Shown here: piece after piece, positions 1 through 8,590 of the stretch | Layout of the letters: every line of letters begins with the position of its first letter | Position numbering within the stretch: position 1 is the first letter of the stretch | Origin: Acidobacteria bacterium 13_2_20CM_57_17 | GTDB lineage: Bacteria > Acidobacteriota > Terriglobia > Acidiferrales > UBA7541 | Length of the DNA stretch: 46,776 bases | Reading direction: 5' to 3' | Assembly (NCBI GenBank): GCA_001914785.1 | Contig: MNDE01000024.1 | Location: 1-46,776 of the forward strand | Notes under the pieces: model-generated | Told to the model about the DNA's origin: nothing | What the model saw: the letters and a program-made list of their open reading frames with translations, nothing else | The model's database searches: none | Position numbers and translations under genes: made by a program

Positions 1-33
1 ATCTCGATTTCATTCGCTTCACCCGCGGCGCTC

Positions 34-558
34 CTACTTAGACCAGGGCGGAACCACGCCGTTGCTGCGCGCGTAGGCGATCGACTGCCCCAGATGCTCG
101 TGTTGATCTTCGAGAATCAGCATCAGCGCGCCCTGCTTGGTCATGTCTCTTCCGAACAGTTTCACCGGCGCCTGCAGGTCGTTGTCAGAAAGTCCCACAA
201 TCGATTTTTGCAGATTGACGTAAGAAGCCTTCAGAGCTTCCTGCAATTTCTCCGAATCGGTGATGGGCGCGGGCTGTGCCCCCGTATTCGGTGTGCCCGA
301 GAGCACGCCGACGAGCATGCCGTTCTCCATAACGATCAGGTTGAACACGTCGCCGACGGAGCGAACGCCCTGGCCGGGCTTCCAGTCGTACTTGCCCGAC
401 ATAACGCGCGCGAGTCCGGTGAATTTGTCGGAAAGCGTTCCGGCATCTTTTCCGAAGGCGGCCTGCATTCCTGCCGGCTGCCCCTGCGCCTGCGCCAACG
501 GCACCACCAGAGCGACCGCAAGCGCGCACACTCCGTACTGAATCAGAATCTTCTTCAT
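34..558 (-). CDS. secreted DinB-like protein
   Basis: 174 residues. It opens with a signal peptide (MKK, a hydrophobic stretch to about residue 22, then an AQA site), so the mature protein should be extracytoplasmic. The rest has the helical layout of the DinB/YfiT superfamily: a long helix with KYDWKPGQGVRSVGD near the middle, and a final helix with EDQHEHLGQ, where DinB proteins place metal-binding histidines. DinB members are often metal-dependent thiol-linked transferases or have unknown roles; the substrate here cannot be told. An AGAGGAG ribosome site lies just upstream of the ATG. The gene stands alone with the S9 peptidase gene behind it on the same strand. Confidence 0.8.
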   Translation of the reverse strand: MKKILIQYGVCALAVALVVPLAQAQGQPAGMQAAFGKDAGTLSDKFTGLARVMSGKYDWKPGQGVRSVGDVFNLIVMENGMLVGVLSGTPNTGAQPAPITDSEKLQEALKASYVNLQKSIVGLSDNDLQAPVKLFGRDMTKQGALMLILEDQHEHLGQSIAYARSNGVVPPWSK

Positions 559-823
559 GTGGAACTCCTCTACGTCACTTAAAACGACTCGTGCTGTTCG
601 TAACGACGAATGCAGGTCTCAACGCGGCGTTTTTTTTACTCCCCTGCACCAGCGAACCGGCTAGCCGTTTTCAGCACCGCCGGGCGGCGCGCCTCCGCCG
701 GTCCCCAGATTCATGTGTTCTTGGCGATGCTTCCATGCCCCTCCAAACGCGCCATACCCGGCTCTTCAAAAACAAATCGAAGGGCCCACACACCGTCGAT
801 CAAAACCGAAGTGATGGACCTGC

Positions 824-2944
824 TTACGGAGCGGGCGCGCTCCGCTTGTCGAGATGCCGATCGAAGTACACATCCGCCGCATTGAACAACATCATCCACG
901 ATGAGTACCGTGCCATGTCATGAATCTCGTTCGGAATCATAATTACGTCATGGTCGATGTTGTGCGACCGCAAGCCTTCGATGAGTTCGGCGGCCTGCTG
1001 GAAGGGTACAACGCTGTCGTCGTCCGCCTGCACAAGCAGCACGGGTGAGTGCCACTGGTCGATGGTCGCGATGGGGGAGGATTCCACCGCCCGGCGGTTC
1101 GCATCTGCTCCGTCGATTGGCTCGTACGTCGACCAGTTATGAATGCCCGAATAATCGACACCGGCCGCGAGTGCATCTGAGGCGCGCGCGAGACCGAGGG
1201 CCGTCATGAGTCCCCCGTAGCTTGGGCCCCAGATGCCCAATCTATGAGAGTCGACGTCCTGTCGGCCTCGCAGATAGGTGATGGCGCCGAGCAGGTCATT
1301 GAGCTCGCTGCCGCCGCCGGGGCCGAGGTCGTCGGCCTCTCTGTAGTCAAGGCCATAGCCGGTACCGCCGCGATAGTTAACTGACAGTACGATGTAGCCC
1401 TCGGCGACGAGGTACTGATTAAATGCGTATATCCAGCTATACGTACGCTTGGGATCGAACCCCAGCAGCATCTGTCTTTTAGGGCCTCCGTGGAAGAACA
1501 GAATCGCAGGGTGCGGCTTGGAGGTGGTTTCGCGTGGTAGGAATAGTTGCGCGTGCGTTTCCTGGCCATCCTTCGCCCTAAAGGTCACGGCCCGGGGCAT
1601 GACGAGCTTGGAACTCGGGAAGGAGGACGGGATGGCTTCCGGAGCGAGCCGCCGCCATTGCCCCCCCGAACTCAACACGACCGGATGCAGCGGTTGGTCG
1701 CCGTCGCTCTGCAATGCGAAAAGAGCGCCGTCGGCGCCGATCTGCGGCAAGTCTTCGATGGCATGGCTCTGGCCGGTGCGCACCGCCGAACCATGCTCGG
1801 CATCGACCGTCCAGATATGCATCCTGTCGGTGTCATCCTGAGTGGACGAATAAACCAGGCGCTTGCGGTCCTGGCTGAAGACGACGTGTATGACCTCGAA
1901 CTTTCCCACCGTGAGTGCGCGGGCCGTCCCGCCCTGCACCGGGACGGCATATAGATGCAGCCAGCCGCTTTTCTCCCAGGGGAACACAAGATCATCATGG
2001 TTGGTCCAGAACAGGTTCGTCGCCGAGGGAACGTCGTTATTCGCCGAGATCGTCGGATGGAATACACTTCCGGGTCCCGCATCCGCAATCCAGACACGTC
2101 GCCCCTGGCCGGTTTTCACGTCCGCCGTCCAGATCGACCACGGCCGTCCGCTGCGTTGAGAGAAGTATTCGGGGGGAGCTTTCTCGGCCACATGAACGAA
2201 GGCGATCCGCGCGCCGTCCGGTGAGAACGCGGGCGAGCTGTCGTAGTCGAGACTCGGACTCAACCAAACGATGGTTTGGTCAACGAAATCGTAGACACCG
2301 ATCAGCGAGTGGCTGCCTCGATGGCTCACGAACGCTAGGCGCTTGCCGTCCGGCGCCCAGGTCAGCGAGTCCACTGTTCCCTGATCGATGAGCAATGGCT
2401 GCGCCTCACCATCGCCGCTCGCGGCCACCGTCAGAATTCTTTTCTTGTCGACAAACAGCAGCCGGCTGCCATCGGGCGAGAAGCTAGGGGAGTCTCCCGC
2501 ACCGACCTTATGCGGCACGCCGCCGGCCGTGGCAACCACCCATACTTCCTTGGGCATTGGGCCTTTCGGGGAGTTATTAACGTTGGCCGGAGTCTCATCC
2601 TCAAGACTCTGGCCCCGTGTGAAGGCGATCGACGTCGTATCCGGCGACCAGGCGAGTTCGCCGATATCGAAACCGTCGTCCTCTGTGTACGGTGTGATCT
2701 GGCGCGCTTTCGCGCCATGGGAGGGGTCTGCTACCCAGATATTACGGCAGCCCTTCGCGTCGAATACCCACGCCACGGCTGCGCCCGTGGGCGCGGCCAC
2801 CATGTAGTAAGGAAATGGCGCCTGCATCACATCGTTGAGTGTAAAAGCCGCTGGATGGGTTCCCGCAACCTGCGTCATGAATAGGCCTGCGCAGGCTGCT
2901 GCCGCGCTCCAGAGCCGCAACTTTCCCAAACCGAAGTCAATCAT
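824..2944 (-). CDS. secreted S9-family peptidase (prolyl oligopeptidase / dipeptidyl-peptidase type)
   Basis: 706 residues, the usual length for the family. An N-terminal hydrophobic signal (about residues 11-28) is followed by a beta-propeller region with repeated WSPD, FSPDGSRL and WAPDGKRLAF blades typical of TolB/S9 proteins, then a C-terminal alpha/beta hydrolase. The nucleophile is in GPSYGG (Ser about 575), the acid in ADDDSVVP and the base His in NEIHDMARY. It should cleave peptides, probably after proline or from blocked N-termini, outside the cytoplasm. It diverges from the LysR gene at 3092 across a 147-base gap, the usual arrangement for a LysR regulator and its target. Confidence 0.92.
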   Translation of the reverse strand: MIDFGLGKLRLWSAAAACAGLFMTQVAGTHPAAFTLNDVMQAPFPYYMVAAPTGAAVAWVFDAKGCRNIWVADPSHGAKARQITPYTEDDGFDIGELAWSPDTTSIAFTRGQSLEDETPANVNNSPKGPMPKEVWVVATAGGVPHKVGAGDSPSFSPDGSRLLFVDKKRILTVAASGDGEAQPLLIDQGTVDSLTWAPDGKRLAFVSHRGSHSLIGVYDFVDQTIVWLSPSLDYDSSPAFSPDGARIAFVHVAEKAPPEYFSQRSGRPWSIWTADVKTGQGRRVWIADAGPGSVFHPTISANNDVPSATNLFWTNHDDLVFPWEKSGWLHLYAVPVQGGTARALTVGKFEVIHVVFSQDRKRLVYSSTQDDTDRMHIWTVDAEHGSAVRTGQSHAIEDLPQIGADGALFALQSDGDQPLHPVVLSSGGQWRRLAPEAIPSSFPSSKLVMPRAVTFRAKDGQETHAQLFLPRETTSKPHPAILFFHGGPKRQMLLGFDPKRTYSWIYAFNQYLVAEGYIVLSVNYRGGTGYGLDYREADDLGPGGGSELNDLLGAITYLRGRQDVDSHRLGIWGPSYGGLMTALGLARASDALAAGVDYSGIHNWSTYEPIDGADANRRAVESSPIATIDQWHSPVLLVQADDDSVVPFQQAAELIEGLRSHNIDHDVIMIPNEIHDMARYSSWMMLFNAADVYFDRHLDKRSAPAP

Positions 2945-3011
2945 GTGTCTTCAGGGTTTCCTAAACTTCTGGCTCTTTGTAACGGAGAACCCATAATTCC
3001 ACAAGTTCATT

Positions 3012-3025
3012 ATCATCACAATGAT
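3012..3025. promoter_or_regulatory. possible operator between the S9 peptidase and LysR genes
   Basis: An inverted repeat, ATCAT-CACA-ATGAT, lies near the middle of the 147-base divergent gap. LysR proteins bind such dyads. It does not fit the classical T-N11-A form, and five-base arms can occur by chance. Confidence 0.25.
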
Positions 3026-3091
3026 GTTGCCGTTTACGCATGATTCTGCTATTCGTTGGAGGAGGCTTTAGGAGTACTTTAGGAGGCTCCC

Positions 3092-4051
3092 TTGCTCGAT
3101 GATTTACGCGCCCTCGTAGAGTTTGCCCAGGCTGGGTCCATCGCCGGTGCAGCCGATCGTCTATACCGGACACCCTCCGCTATAACCCGGCAACTGCAAA
3201 GGCTGGAGGCTGCATTGGGGGCTGAGTTGCTCGACCGCTCAGTAAAGCCGCCGCGCCTGAACTCTCTGGGCTCCAGGGTGCTTGAACAAGCGCGAGATCT
3301 GTTGCAGCGGACGGAGGCGATGAAATCTGTTGCGTCGCGCGACGCCGAACCTCACGGCCTCTTGCGCATCGGGCTCGCGCATGCCTTGGCCGAGGGGACG
3401 CTGATCAAACCTATTCGCGCGCTGACTGAAAAATACCCCAAGGTCCGGCTGCGGCTGTTGAGCGCACTTACCGGTGAATTATTTAACCGGCTGCTCGCCG
3501 GTGAACTCGACGTTGCTGTCGTGTTTTTGCCCGAAGGTAAAACCGCGCCTTCACCTCTTCTGACGAATATCATTGCTAGTGACCGCATGGAGATCGTTCA
3601 GAGCACCGCAGGCAACATTGACGATGATTGGGAAAGTTTGAGCAGAGCACCCTGGGTGCTCAACCCGTCTGGGTGCTTGCTTCGGGCAAGCCTCATCGAT
3701 CAGATGGAACGTGCCGGCTTCACCCCCATGGTTGCGGCTGAAATCCACTACAACATACATTTGCAGCTAGCGCTAATTCAGTCGGGATATGGAGTCGGGC
3801 TGCTGCCAGCCCGCTTTATTGCCAGGAAAAATTGTCGAGACACGGTTGAAGTGTTGCGCCCCCCATCATTTGACTTGCGCCTGTCCGTGGCGATAACGCG
3901 GATTGGACAACTGGGCGCCCTGGAGAGGGCCGTCGAACTGTTGGAACACGGCATTCGGCATTTGTTTGAGGCAGCCGACACCACGAAGCCCGTAACGAGG
4001 AGCCGAAGGCGTGTACCCGCGAATCGGCGGGAGGCGCGACCGCGCAAGTAG
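3092..4051 (+). CDS. LysR-family transcriptional regulator
   Basis: 319 residues. The N-terminal winged helix-turn-helix is plain: DLRALVEFAQAGSIAGAADR, then TPSAITRQLQRLEAALG as the recognition region. A periplasmic-binding-protein-like effector domain follows (about residues 90-295), with LRIGLAHALAEGTL at its start. The start is TTG, chosen because AGGAGG at 3081-3086 sits five bases upstream and the domain begins at once. The basic tail (RSRRRVPANRREARPRK) looks disordered. It probably regulates the divergent S9 peptidase and itself; the ligand is unknown. Confidence 0.93.
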   Translation: MLDDLRALVEFAQAGSIAGAADRLYRTPSAITRQLQRLEAALGAELLDRSVKPPRLNSLGSRVLEQARDLLQRTEAMKSVASRDAEPHGLLRIGLAHALAEGTLIKPIRALTEKYPKVRLRLLSALTGELFNRLLAGELDVAVVFLPEGKTAPSPLLTNIIASDRMEIVQSTAGNIDDDWESLSRAPWVLNPSGCLLRASLIDQMERAGFTPMVAAEIHYNIHLQLALIQSGYGVGLLPARFIARKNCRDTVEVLRPPSFDLRLSVAITRIGQLGALERAVELLEHGIRHLFEAADTTKPVTRSRRRVPANRREARPRK

Positions 4052-4185
4052 TCGCCGAGCGTCGCCTGTTGCAGCCTCTCTATCCACTTGCGTTGGGTCA
4101 TGATTCTGGCCTGTCCTGAGACTCGAATCGGACTGCCCCGACAAGCGGGGATTTCGGCAGAATCCGAAGCCGATCCAATCCGTCC

Positions 4186-4470
4186 TTAGTGACCACAGGC
4201 TGTTTGTGGTTCACATTCCTCAACCACCGCCGCGGCAGGTCCGGTAACATAGTTATAGGCATTCTGATCCCACGCAGCGGTCAGCCAGTCCGCATCGAGC
4301 GCCGCCGGCAGCGCACCGCCGATAACCCAAGCAAAGAATCGCCCACTCGCTGTGCTATGAAGGCCATCGATAACGTCTACGGCCAACGCGCTTACAACTT
4401 GCTCAGCCGCAACACCTCCGCGAGGCAGGGGGTTATGGAGCCGCCGTCTGAGAGTGTCGATATTGGCACG
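4186..4470 (-). pseudogene. fragment of a PLP-dependent (aromatic-L-amino-acid type) decarboxylase
   Basis: About 85 codons match the N-terminal part of group II pyridoxal-dependent decarboxylases: LPRGGVAAEQVVSALA, SGRFFAWVIGGALPAAL, ADWLTAAWDQNA and GPAAAVVEE occur in the order and spacing of the family. The frame then runs into CEPQTACGH and a stop, so the PLP-lysine domain and all downstream parts are missing. Upstream codons do not look like family sequence. It is a dead remnant and makes no enzyme. It sits beside a broken tRNA, which suggests an old insertion or deletion scar. Confidence 0.7.
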
Positions 4471-4588
4471 GCGGAAGTCAGCATTTGACCAGAGACTCGG
4501 CAACGTCGAATCCGCAATTCCGGTCGGATGACGGGCAAACCGGAAGTAATCCAGACGGGCTGTGACGGCAGAGGCCCACGCCGGGGGA

Positions 4589-4620
4589 CATTTGGGGGAC
4601 AAGAAAAAGGTGTTTGGGGA
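4589..4620. repeat. short G-rich direct repeat, possible mobile-element relic
   Basis: TTTGGGGGAC at 4591-4600 recurs in altered form as TTTGGGGA at 4613-4620, with AAGAAAAAGG between. It lies between the decarboxylase remnant and the tRNA remnant. The rest of 4052-4871 contains a small hairpin (CCCCG-ACAAG-CGGGG, 4136-4150) and no other recognisable gene. Confidence 0.25.
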
Positions 4621-4654
4621 TGATTCGGAAGCTGTTAACTGACGCCAGAGAAAC

Positions 4655-4716
4655 GAGTTATTGGATTCGAAGTTCTCTGTTAACAGCCGAATGCTCTACC
4701 GTTGAGCTACCGGGAA
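4655..4716 (-). pseudogene. broken tRNA-Asn (GTT)
   Basis: Read on the minus strand, TTCCCGGTAGCTCAACGGTA, then GAGCATTCGGCTGTTAAC, gives the 5' acceptor strand, a perfect D arm (GCTC/GAGC) and an anticodon loop CTGTTAA with anticodon GTT. After that only about 10 bases separate the anticodon from a T-loop-like TTCGAATCC, where about 17 are expected. The anticodon stem does not close (TTCGG against CAGAG) and the 3' acceptor strand is absent. A second, inverted partial copy of the anticodon arm (ATTCGGAAGCTGTTAAC, 4623-4639) lies alongside. Confidence 0.6.
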
Positions 4717-4871
4717 CACATTGGTTTCAATTCTAATACAGCCAAGAGAATCAAGCCACTTCGCGGTCCAGCTTAACTTGTCCGCCATTTTGATCTCGAC
4801 GAGGATCTTCCTGAGAATGTACATCCGCAATCTGAATTGCGTCTGGCGCTTGTCCGAGGGAAAATCGTGAC

Positions 4872-6155
4872 GTGGCGATAAGATTCAACTCGACCAACGG
4901 TCAGTTTTCCAACCTTCCAATTCGAATCTGCTTGCTGCTTAACTTGATCCTCTGTATCTATCAGGCTGGAAGGCGAGGAATCGGCAATTGGTATTTCCGG
5001 CAGGCTTCGCCTGCTTCGATTCAAGCCGCAATACAGTGGGATGGTGACAATGCTCAGTATTACGACGCACAGGGGACTCTCACCCACTTCTACGCGGTTA
5101 GCCCCAACCTCGACGAAAGCGTAAGGTTATTCGAAAGGGCCACGCGGTTGAGCGCCTACGATGCTCACTATTGGAGTGATCTGGGGGCAGCTTACGATTG
5201 GGCTGGACAAACCAACGACGCGGTGAGCGCATTCCGGCGAGCCCTCCGTCTTTTCCCTAATTCGCCGGAAATCAACTGGAGATTCGCGAATTTTGCTTTT
5301 CGGTCGCATAGAATTCCGGAGGCACTGCGGGCCTTACAGGTCGTCCTCGCGGAAAACAGTCCTTCCCATAGGGAAGTGTTCCGTCTCGCGGCAAGTGCGA
5401 CGCGCGACGATCGCGCGATTTTGGAAATGCTTCCTCCTCAAACTTCCGTGTTCTTTGATTATCTCAGTTTTGCAATGGAAGCCGGCAATGTGCCGGCCTC
5501 AGAGCAAGCCTGGCTCCGCCTCCTCCAGCTGAAGTTGCCTTTTGACCTACGCCAGGCATTTCCTTATCTGGACGCGCTAATCCAGCACCGCGAGCCGGAC
5601 CGCCTGGCGGCTGCGTGGTCTGCCCTGGCTGAGCGCTTTCCGGAGCAAATTGGCCCGCTTATGACGAAACCCAATTTGGTGGCAAACGGGAGTTTTGAGC
5701 GCGACCTTCTCAACGGGGGGATGGATTGGCGCGTTGTTCCTGTCGAAGGGGCCGTAGCCGGCTTGGATTCCCGCGGCGCTTTCGAGGGAAGTCGCGCTCT
5801 CCGCATCGCATTCAATGGGAAGCGCAACCTCGATTATGGACACGTATTCCAATATGTGTCCGTCCAGCCCAACACGCGATACCGCTTCTCCGGCGCCATG
5901 CGCGTGAGCGGAATTACGACGGACAGCGGACCAAGGTTTCAGGTGTTCGATGCTTTCAATATCCAGGACCTTTTCCTGTCGACCGAACACGCGGTAGGTA
6001 CTTCCGATTGGTCCTCGCAACAGCTCGAATTCAAGACCAAGGCCAACACGCGTTTACTAATGGTCAGGGTCGCCCGCCCCCCCAGCGAGAAACTGGACAA
6101 CCAGATAGGTGGTACGGTCTGGATCGATCAGGTCAGCCTCATCCCAGTGAACTAG
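4872..6155 (+). CDS. TPR protein with carbohydrate-binding-like C-terminal domain
   Basis: 427 residues from a GTG start. A hydrophobic segment near residues 17-31 (IRICLLLNLILCIYQ) suggests membrane anchoring or secretion. Residues about 45-230 form helical TPR-like repeats, clearest in DAHYWSDLGAAYDWAGQTND with AVSAFRRALRLFPNSPEINW. Residues about 270-427 look like a CBM/CenC-type jelly roll: NLVANGSFERDLLNGGMDW at its start, and RYRFSGAMRVSG and GTVWIDQVSLIPV at its end. Family knowledge suggests a polymer-binding or scaffold role at the cell envelope. It opens the exopolysaccharide locus; its exact function is not known. Confidence 0.75.
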   Translation: MAIRFNSTNGQFSNLPIRICLLLNLILCIYQAGRRGIGNWYFRQASPASIQAAIQWDGDNAQYYDAQGTLTHFYAVSPNLDESVRLFERATRLSAYDAHYWSDLGAAYDWAGQTNDAVSAFRRALRLFPNSPEINWRFANFAFRSHRIPEALRALQVVLAENSPSHREVFRLAASATRDDRAILEMLPPQTSVFFDYLSFAMEAGNVPASEQAWLRLLQLKLPFDLRQAFPYLDALIQHREPDRLAAAWSALAERFPEQIGPLMTKPNLVANGSFERDLLNGGMDWRVVPVEGAVAGLDSRGAFEGSRALRIAFNGKRNLDYGHVFQYVSVQPNTRYRFSGAMRVSGITTDSGPRFQVFDAFNIQDLFLSTEHAVGTSDWSSQQLEFKTKANTRLLMVRVARPPSEKLDNQIGGTVWIDQVSLIPVN

Positions 6156-6299
6156 TCAGTCCAGCCTCGGATTCCGAAGATGTGCCTGCCCTTCAAGGCG
6201 CGACTGAGTGCAGGGGTTTACCCGATTGAAGAGGGACTCCGGTGAACCTATGATTTATTTGATTGATGGCAGGTAATTTGCAGAATTCCTGACCCACGG

Positions 6300-8564
6300 A
6301 TGCGAGGCATGCCGGGCATACTACATTTTGCGCGAAACGATCCCGAGATCGCCGAACGCCGCACCCAGACTCGCACGCTTGTAACACCGCCCATCTACGC
6401 CAACATCGAAAGTCTAAATGGCGGTCTCGTCTACAACATGAGCGAAGAAGGGTTAGCCCTGTCTGCTGCCATGAATCTGCGCGGCGATGGGCCCCTGGGT
6501 ATGCAGATTCATTTACCAGACTCAAGGGACCCGGTCGAAGCTAAGGGTCTAGTCGCCTGGAGAAGTGGATCGGGCAAAACAGTAGGCATAAAACTCGTCA
6601 GCCTGTCCGAAGAGGCACGTCTGCGAATCAGGAACTGGCTTGCCTCGGAGAACGTGCAAAGCGAACCTCGGTCGGAAGGAGAAGAGCTCCCTAGACTGGA
6701 ACAACACCCGGCGATCGGGTCAGCAAAAACTGCACTGTTCCCATTGCCGAATCCTATGGACTCCAGTGAAGTCGAAGATCTCGCTTCTGAGCAGATCAAT
6801 TCGATAGATTCCCAGCTTCTCGTTGACCAGTCGGTGGGAGTTGTCACACACCCTGTTCCGCAACCAACGCAAATTGCCCCAGACAGCCTGGTCAGCGCGG
6901 ATAGTTCCGCTCAACCTGACGAACGCCGGGCCTTTCCACGGTGGCCGATCAGGCCATTCAGTTACGTCGAGCTGGGTCATGACAATGGCGGCGTTCTACT
7001 AAATATCAGTGAAAGCGGCCTGGCTGTTACGTCGGCCATGGCTCTGGACGAGAATGACCTTCCCAGCATAGTGGTTCAATTCACGGGGTCACAGGATCAG
7101 GTAAATGTAAGCGGGCAGATCGCATGGATCAGCGAATCAAAGAAGGAGGCCGGGATTCGGTTCGTCAATCTGACGGAAGAGGCGCGTCGAATAATTGCCG
7201 GTCGGATTTCCAAGGAGCAGTCGCCGGCTGAAGATCAGGTGCAAAGTGTCAAAGTTCCCGATCCCGCAATCCATGCGCCTAAACCGAAGATTGCCAGGCT
7301 CAAGATTCCTAAGCCTGTAGACTTCCCCAACGCTGTTTCCATCCCCCCGGCAATACCGGAGATTCCCAAGCTGAAGATTCTTAAGCCCGCAGATACACCC
7401 TCCGGTGCGGCGGCTCAAGAGGACCGGCGGGTGTCGATTCGCACAAACCTTTCTTTGACCGATGACTTTGTACAAGTCGCAACAGAAGCTGTGCCCGGCG
7501 GGCTTTCACAGAAAAGCGAATTCCGGCGCAAATCAAGGCCTTTATTTCGTCCAGGAACTCTAAGAGCAGTCTCCGATCAGCTGCGCCGCCTTGCCGCCGT
7601 TTTAGTATTAGCGGCGGTAGCGGGGCTGGCCATACGGTGGGTTGTCGCATCCCCTAGCATTCGTCATGAAGTGGTTGGATTCATCGCGGAGAATACAAAG
7701 AGCTTAAATAAACCTGTTGAGCTGAAAGAAGCACTTCCCACAAACAAAGCTAACAAGATTGCAGACGCTTCCGTTCCGCAGCCGGAGCGTGGCTCACAAG
7801 CCGTTGAGTTCGACCCAGCTCCAACAAACCGTGATGGGAAAGGCTCAGGAACGGCCCTCGCACCGGCGCCCCCGCCGGCGAGGATAGGCGAGCGGTCTGC
7901 TGCAAGGTTAGTCGCTAATAGTACCCCTCGTCACACCGAGAGCTCCCTATCCCCTGTGAAGAGCCAGCTGGCAAAGCCTCCTGATCACGCTGTTGCTGTG
8001 GTGCCGAACCCGGCCGCGGCGAATGCCCGAAGCCAATCCGTGGCAAGTTCCCCTGTCCAACAGGCGCAAAATACCGTTATACCGGCGCCAAGCCTGTCCA
8101 CTAGTATTCCCAGTGGAACAGGGTTGACCGAGGGGAAAGAGAAAGAACCTCCTCCGCCTCCGAAACAACCGGTTGTCCAGGTGGTTCCCACGTGGTCGGT
8201 CTCGGTCAGCACCGATCCTTATCCTTCGATCCGCATTCCAGCGGACGTCAGTTCGCAGAAAGCAACGCGTGGCAGCAGCCTGCAGATCGGCCGCGCTACT
8301 TCGCGCGTTGAGCCCGTCTATCCTGAAGAAGCCAAGCGCCAAGGCGTCGAAGGGACTGTAAAGTTACACGTTGTTGTCAGCCGGGATGGAACCGTGCAAA
8401 GTGCCGAGCCTATAAGTGGCCCAACTTTGCTGGCGAAGGCAGCAACGAGCGCGATTCGCGAATGGCATTACGCGCAAACCTTGCTCGCCGGGCAGCCCGT
8501 AGAAACAGAGCAAGACGTCGTAGTCAACTTCCGGCTGGTAAATCCTTCCGTCGCGAAGAATTAA
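6300..8564 (+). CDS. dual PilZ domain protein with membrane segment and TonB C-terminal domain
   Basis: 754 residues with an unusual order of parts. PilZ domain 1 (about 18-120) has the cyclic di-GMP signature R21-x3-R25 and N46-x-S48-x2-G51. PilZ domain 2 (about 205-310) repeats it as R210-x3-R214 and N235-x-S237-x2-G240. A linker with repeats of PK(I/P)-(A/P)-(R/K)LKI follows, then one membrane segment (about 431-451), a long Pro/Ala/Ser-rich region (about 460-660) and a TonB C-terminal domain (about 667-750: EPVYPEEAKRQGVEGTVKLH, IREWHYAQ). The predicted topology puts both PilZ domains in the cytoplasm and the TonB domain in the periplasm. No ExbB/ExbD genes are nearby. It could couple cyclic di-GMP to envelope or export function; that is inference. 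Confidence 0.85.
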   Translation: MRGMPGILHFARNDPEIAERRTQTRTLVTPPIYANIESLNGGLVYNMSEEGLALSAAMNLRGDGPLGMQIHLPDSRDPVEAKGLVAWRSGSGKTVGIKLVSLSEEARLRIRNWLASENVQSEPRSEGEELPRLEQHPAIGSAKTALFPLPNPMDSSEVEDLASEQINSIDSQLLVDQSVGVVTHPVPQPTQIAPDSLVSADSSAQPDERRAFPRWPIRPFSYVELGHDNGGVLLNISESGLAVTSAMALDENDLPSIVVQFTGSQDQVNVSGQIAWISESKKEAGIRFVNLTEEARRIIAGRISKEQSPAEDQVQSVKVPDPAIHAPKPKIARLKIPKPVDFPNAVSIPPAIPEIPKLKILKPADTPSGAAAQEDRRVSIRTNLSLTDDFVQVATEAVPGGLSQKSEFRRKSRPLFRPGTLRAVSDQLRRLAAVLVLAAVAGLAIRWVVASPSIRHEVVGFIAENTKSLNKPVELKEALPTNKANKIADASVPQPERGSQAVEFDPAPTNRDGKGSGTALAPAPPPARIGERSAARLVANSTPRHTESSLSPVKSQLAKPPDHAVAVVPNPAAANARSQSVASSPVQQAQNTVIPAPSLSTSIPSGTGLTEGKEKEPPPPPKQPVVQVVPTWSVSVSTDPYPSIRIPADVSSQKATRGSSLQIGRATSRVEPVYPEEAKRQGVEGTVKLHVVVSRDGTVQSAEPISGPTLLAKAATSAIREWHYAQTLLAGQPVETEQDVVVNFRLVNPSVAKN

Positions 8565-8590
8565 TTGGACTCGGAACGCAGATGTCGATC

